In this document: in pieces, positions 27,623-27,776 of the stretch
How positions within the stretch are numbered: position 1 is the first letter of the stretch
Layout: every line of letters starts with the position of its first letter
Source: a virus
Length of the DNA stretch: 27,776 nucleotides
Virus record (IMG/VR): IMGVR_UViG_3300005830_000032
Location: 1-27,776 of that record
Reading direction: 5' to 3' (one strand)
Translations under genes and position numbers: made by a program
Notes under the pieces: model-generated
Database searches by the model: none
What the model was told of the DNA's origin: nothing
The model's input: the letters and a program-made list of their open reading frames with translations, nothing else

Positions 27623-27776
27623 CTACTTCCTCTTCGCTTCGAGGCTGTTCTTCAGAGCAGCAGCCGATTCGATTGGCGTAGCGGTGTCGTACATGTTTCG
27701 GCGCCAGGTGCGCAGACCGTAAGTGGCGGCGTAGACGGCCACCAGCAGCCCCTGGAAGTACGTCGGCGTCTGGCCC
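27623..27776 (-). CDS. Partial membrane-associated protein (N-terminus off window)
   Basis: The last 50 codons of a minus-strand gene are visible, ending in TAG directly before the HNH ATG. The chain has a hydrophobic stretch, TYFQGLLVAVYAATYGLRTW, followed by a basic R-R-N and a charged helical tail (IESAAALKNSLEAKRK). One membrane-spanning or membrane-lying segment is likely. Too little is present to name it. The membrane protein downstream of the HNH gene suggests the cluster may concern the cell envelope or lysis. Confidence 0.6.
   Translation of the reverse strand, partial: GQTPTYFQGLLVAVYAATYGLRTWRRNMYDTATPIESAAALKNSLEAKRK

Noticed and set aside
1-27776. Search for tRNA genes, integrase, attachment sites or insertion sequences
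   Set aside because: No cloverleaf with a TTCRANY loop, no recombinase motif and no transposase was seen by eye. A tRNA scan would settle the first point.

Overview
The window is part of a GC-rich, double-stranded DNA tailed phage genome (Caudoviricetes). It carries a large terminase with ATPase and nuclease motifs, a 722-residue portal, a scaffold, an HK97-type capsid protein, a short head-to-tail series without tape measure, tube or sheath, and an M15 endolysin. This set fits a podovirus. The host is most likely a GC-rich Gram-negative bacterium: the endolysin is a single small globular domain and the ribosome binding sites are of Shine-Dalgarno type. There is no integrase, polymerase or helicase here, and genes run off both ends, so this is a fragment of a larger genome.

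Layout. (1) Positions 1-21974, all on the minus strand, form one closely packed late operon. Read in transcription order (right to left) it has a 46-residue hydrophobic protein and the M15 endolysin; small basic proteins; a block of probable virion-surface proteins, zinc-ribbon and other small proteins; a repeat-rich protein; small terminase, large terminase, a small coiled-coil protein, portal, scaffold, major capsid protein and probable decoration protein; then neck/adaptor genes, a 922-residue tail protein, a fibre-like tail protein, and two helical proteins that may be internal virion or ejection proteins. (2) Positions 21975-22439 are a divergent control region with a probable late promoter, long alternating purine-pyrimidine tracts and many inverted repeats. 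(3) Positions 22440-26836, plus strand, hold probable early genes: a GP88-like protein, two Cys-rich proteins, a DUF932 protein, an unknown, a kinase-fold protein and two zinc-ribbon proteins joined by stop/start overlaps. (4) Positions 26729-27776 return to the minus strand with a membrane protein, an HNH endonuclease carrying seven 15-residue repeats, and a partial gene.

Main points of interest. First, two early transcription units share one control module: a conserved dyad element followed, at exactly the same distance, by a GG-N10-GC element. In the second unit that element is a perfect sigma-54 (-24/-12) consensus, which suggests RpoN-dependent phage transcription. Second, the same roughly 110-residue beta-rich domain sits inside three otherwise unrelated virion proteins. 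One carrier has a neighbouring paralog that lacks the domain, so the insertion point can be read directly. Third, a 229-residue early protein has a complete set of kinase-fold catalytic motifs and lies behind a CA-dinucleotide repeat. Fourth, several overlapped zinc-ribbon and membrane proteins below about 60 residues are supported by stop/start coupling. All functional calls come from reading motifs and gene order; no database search was possible.
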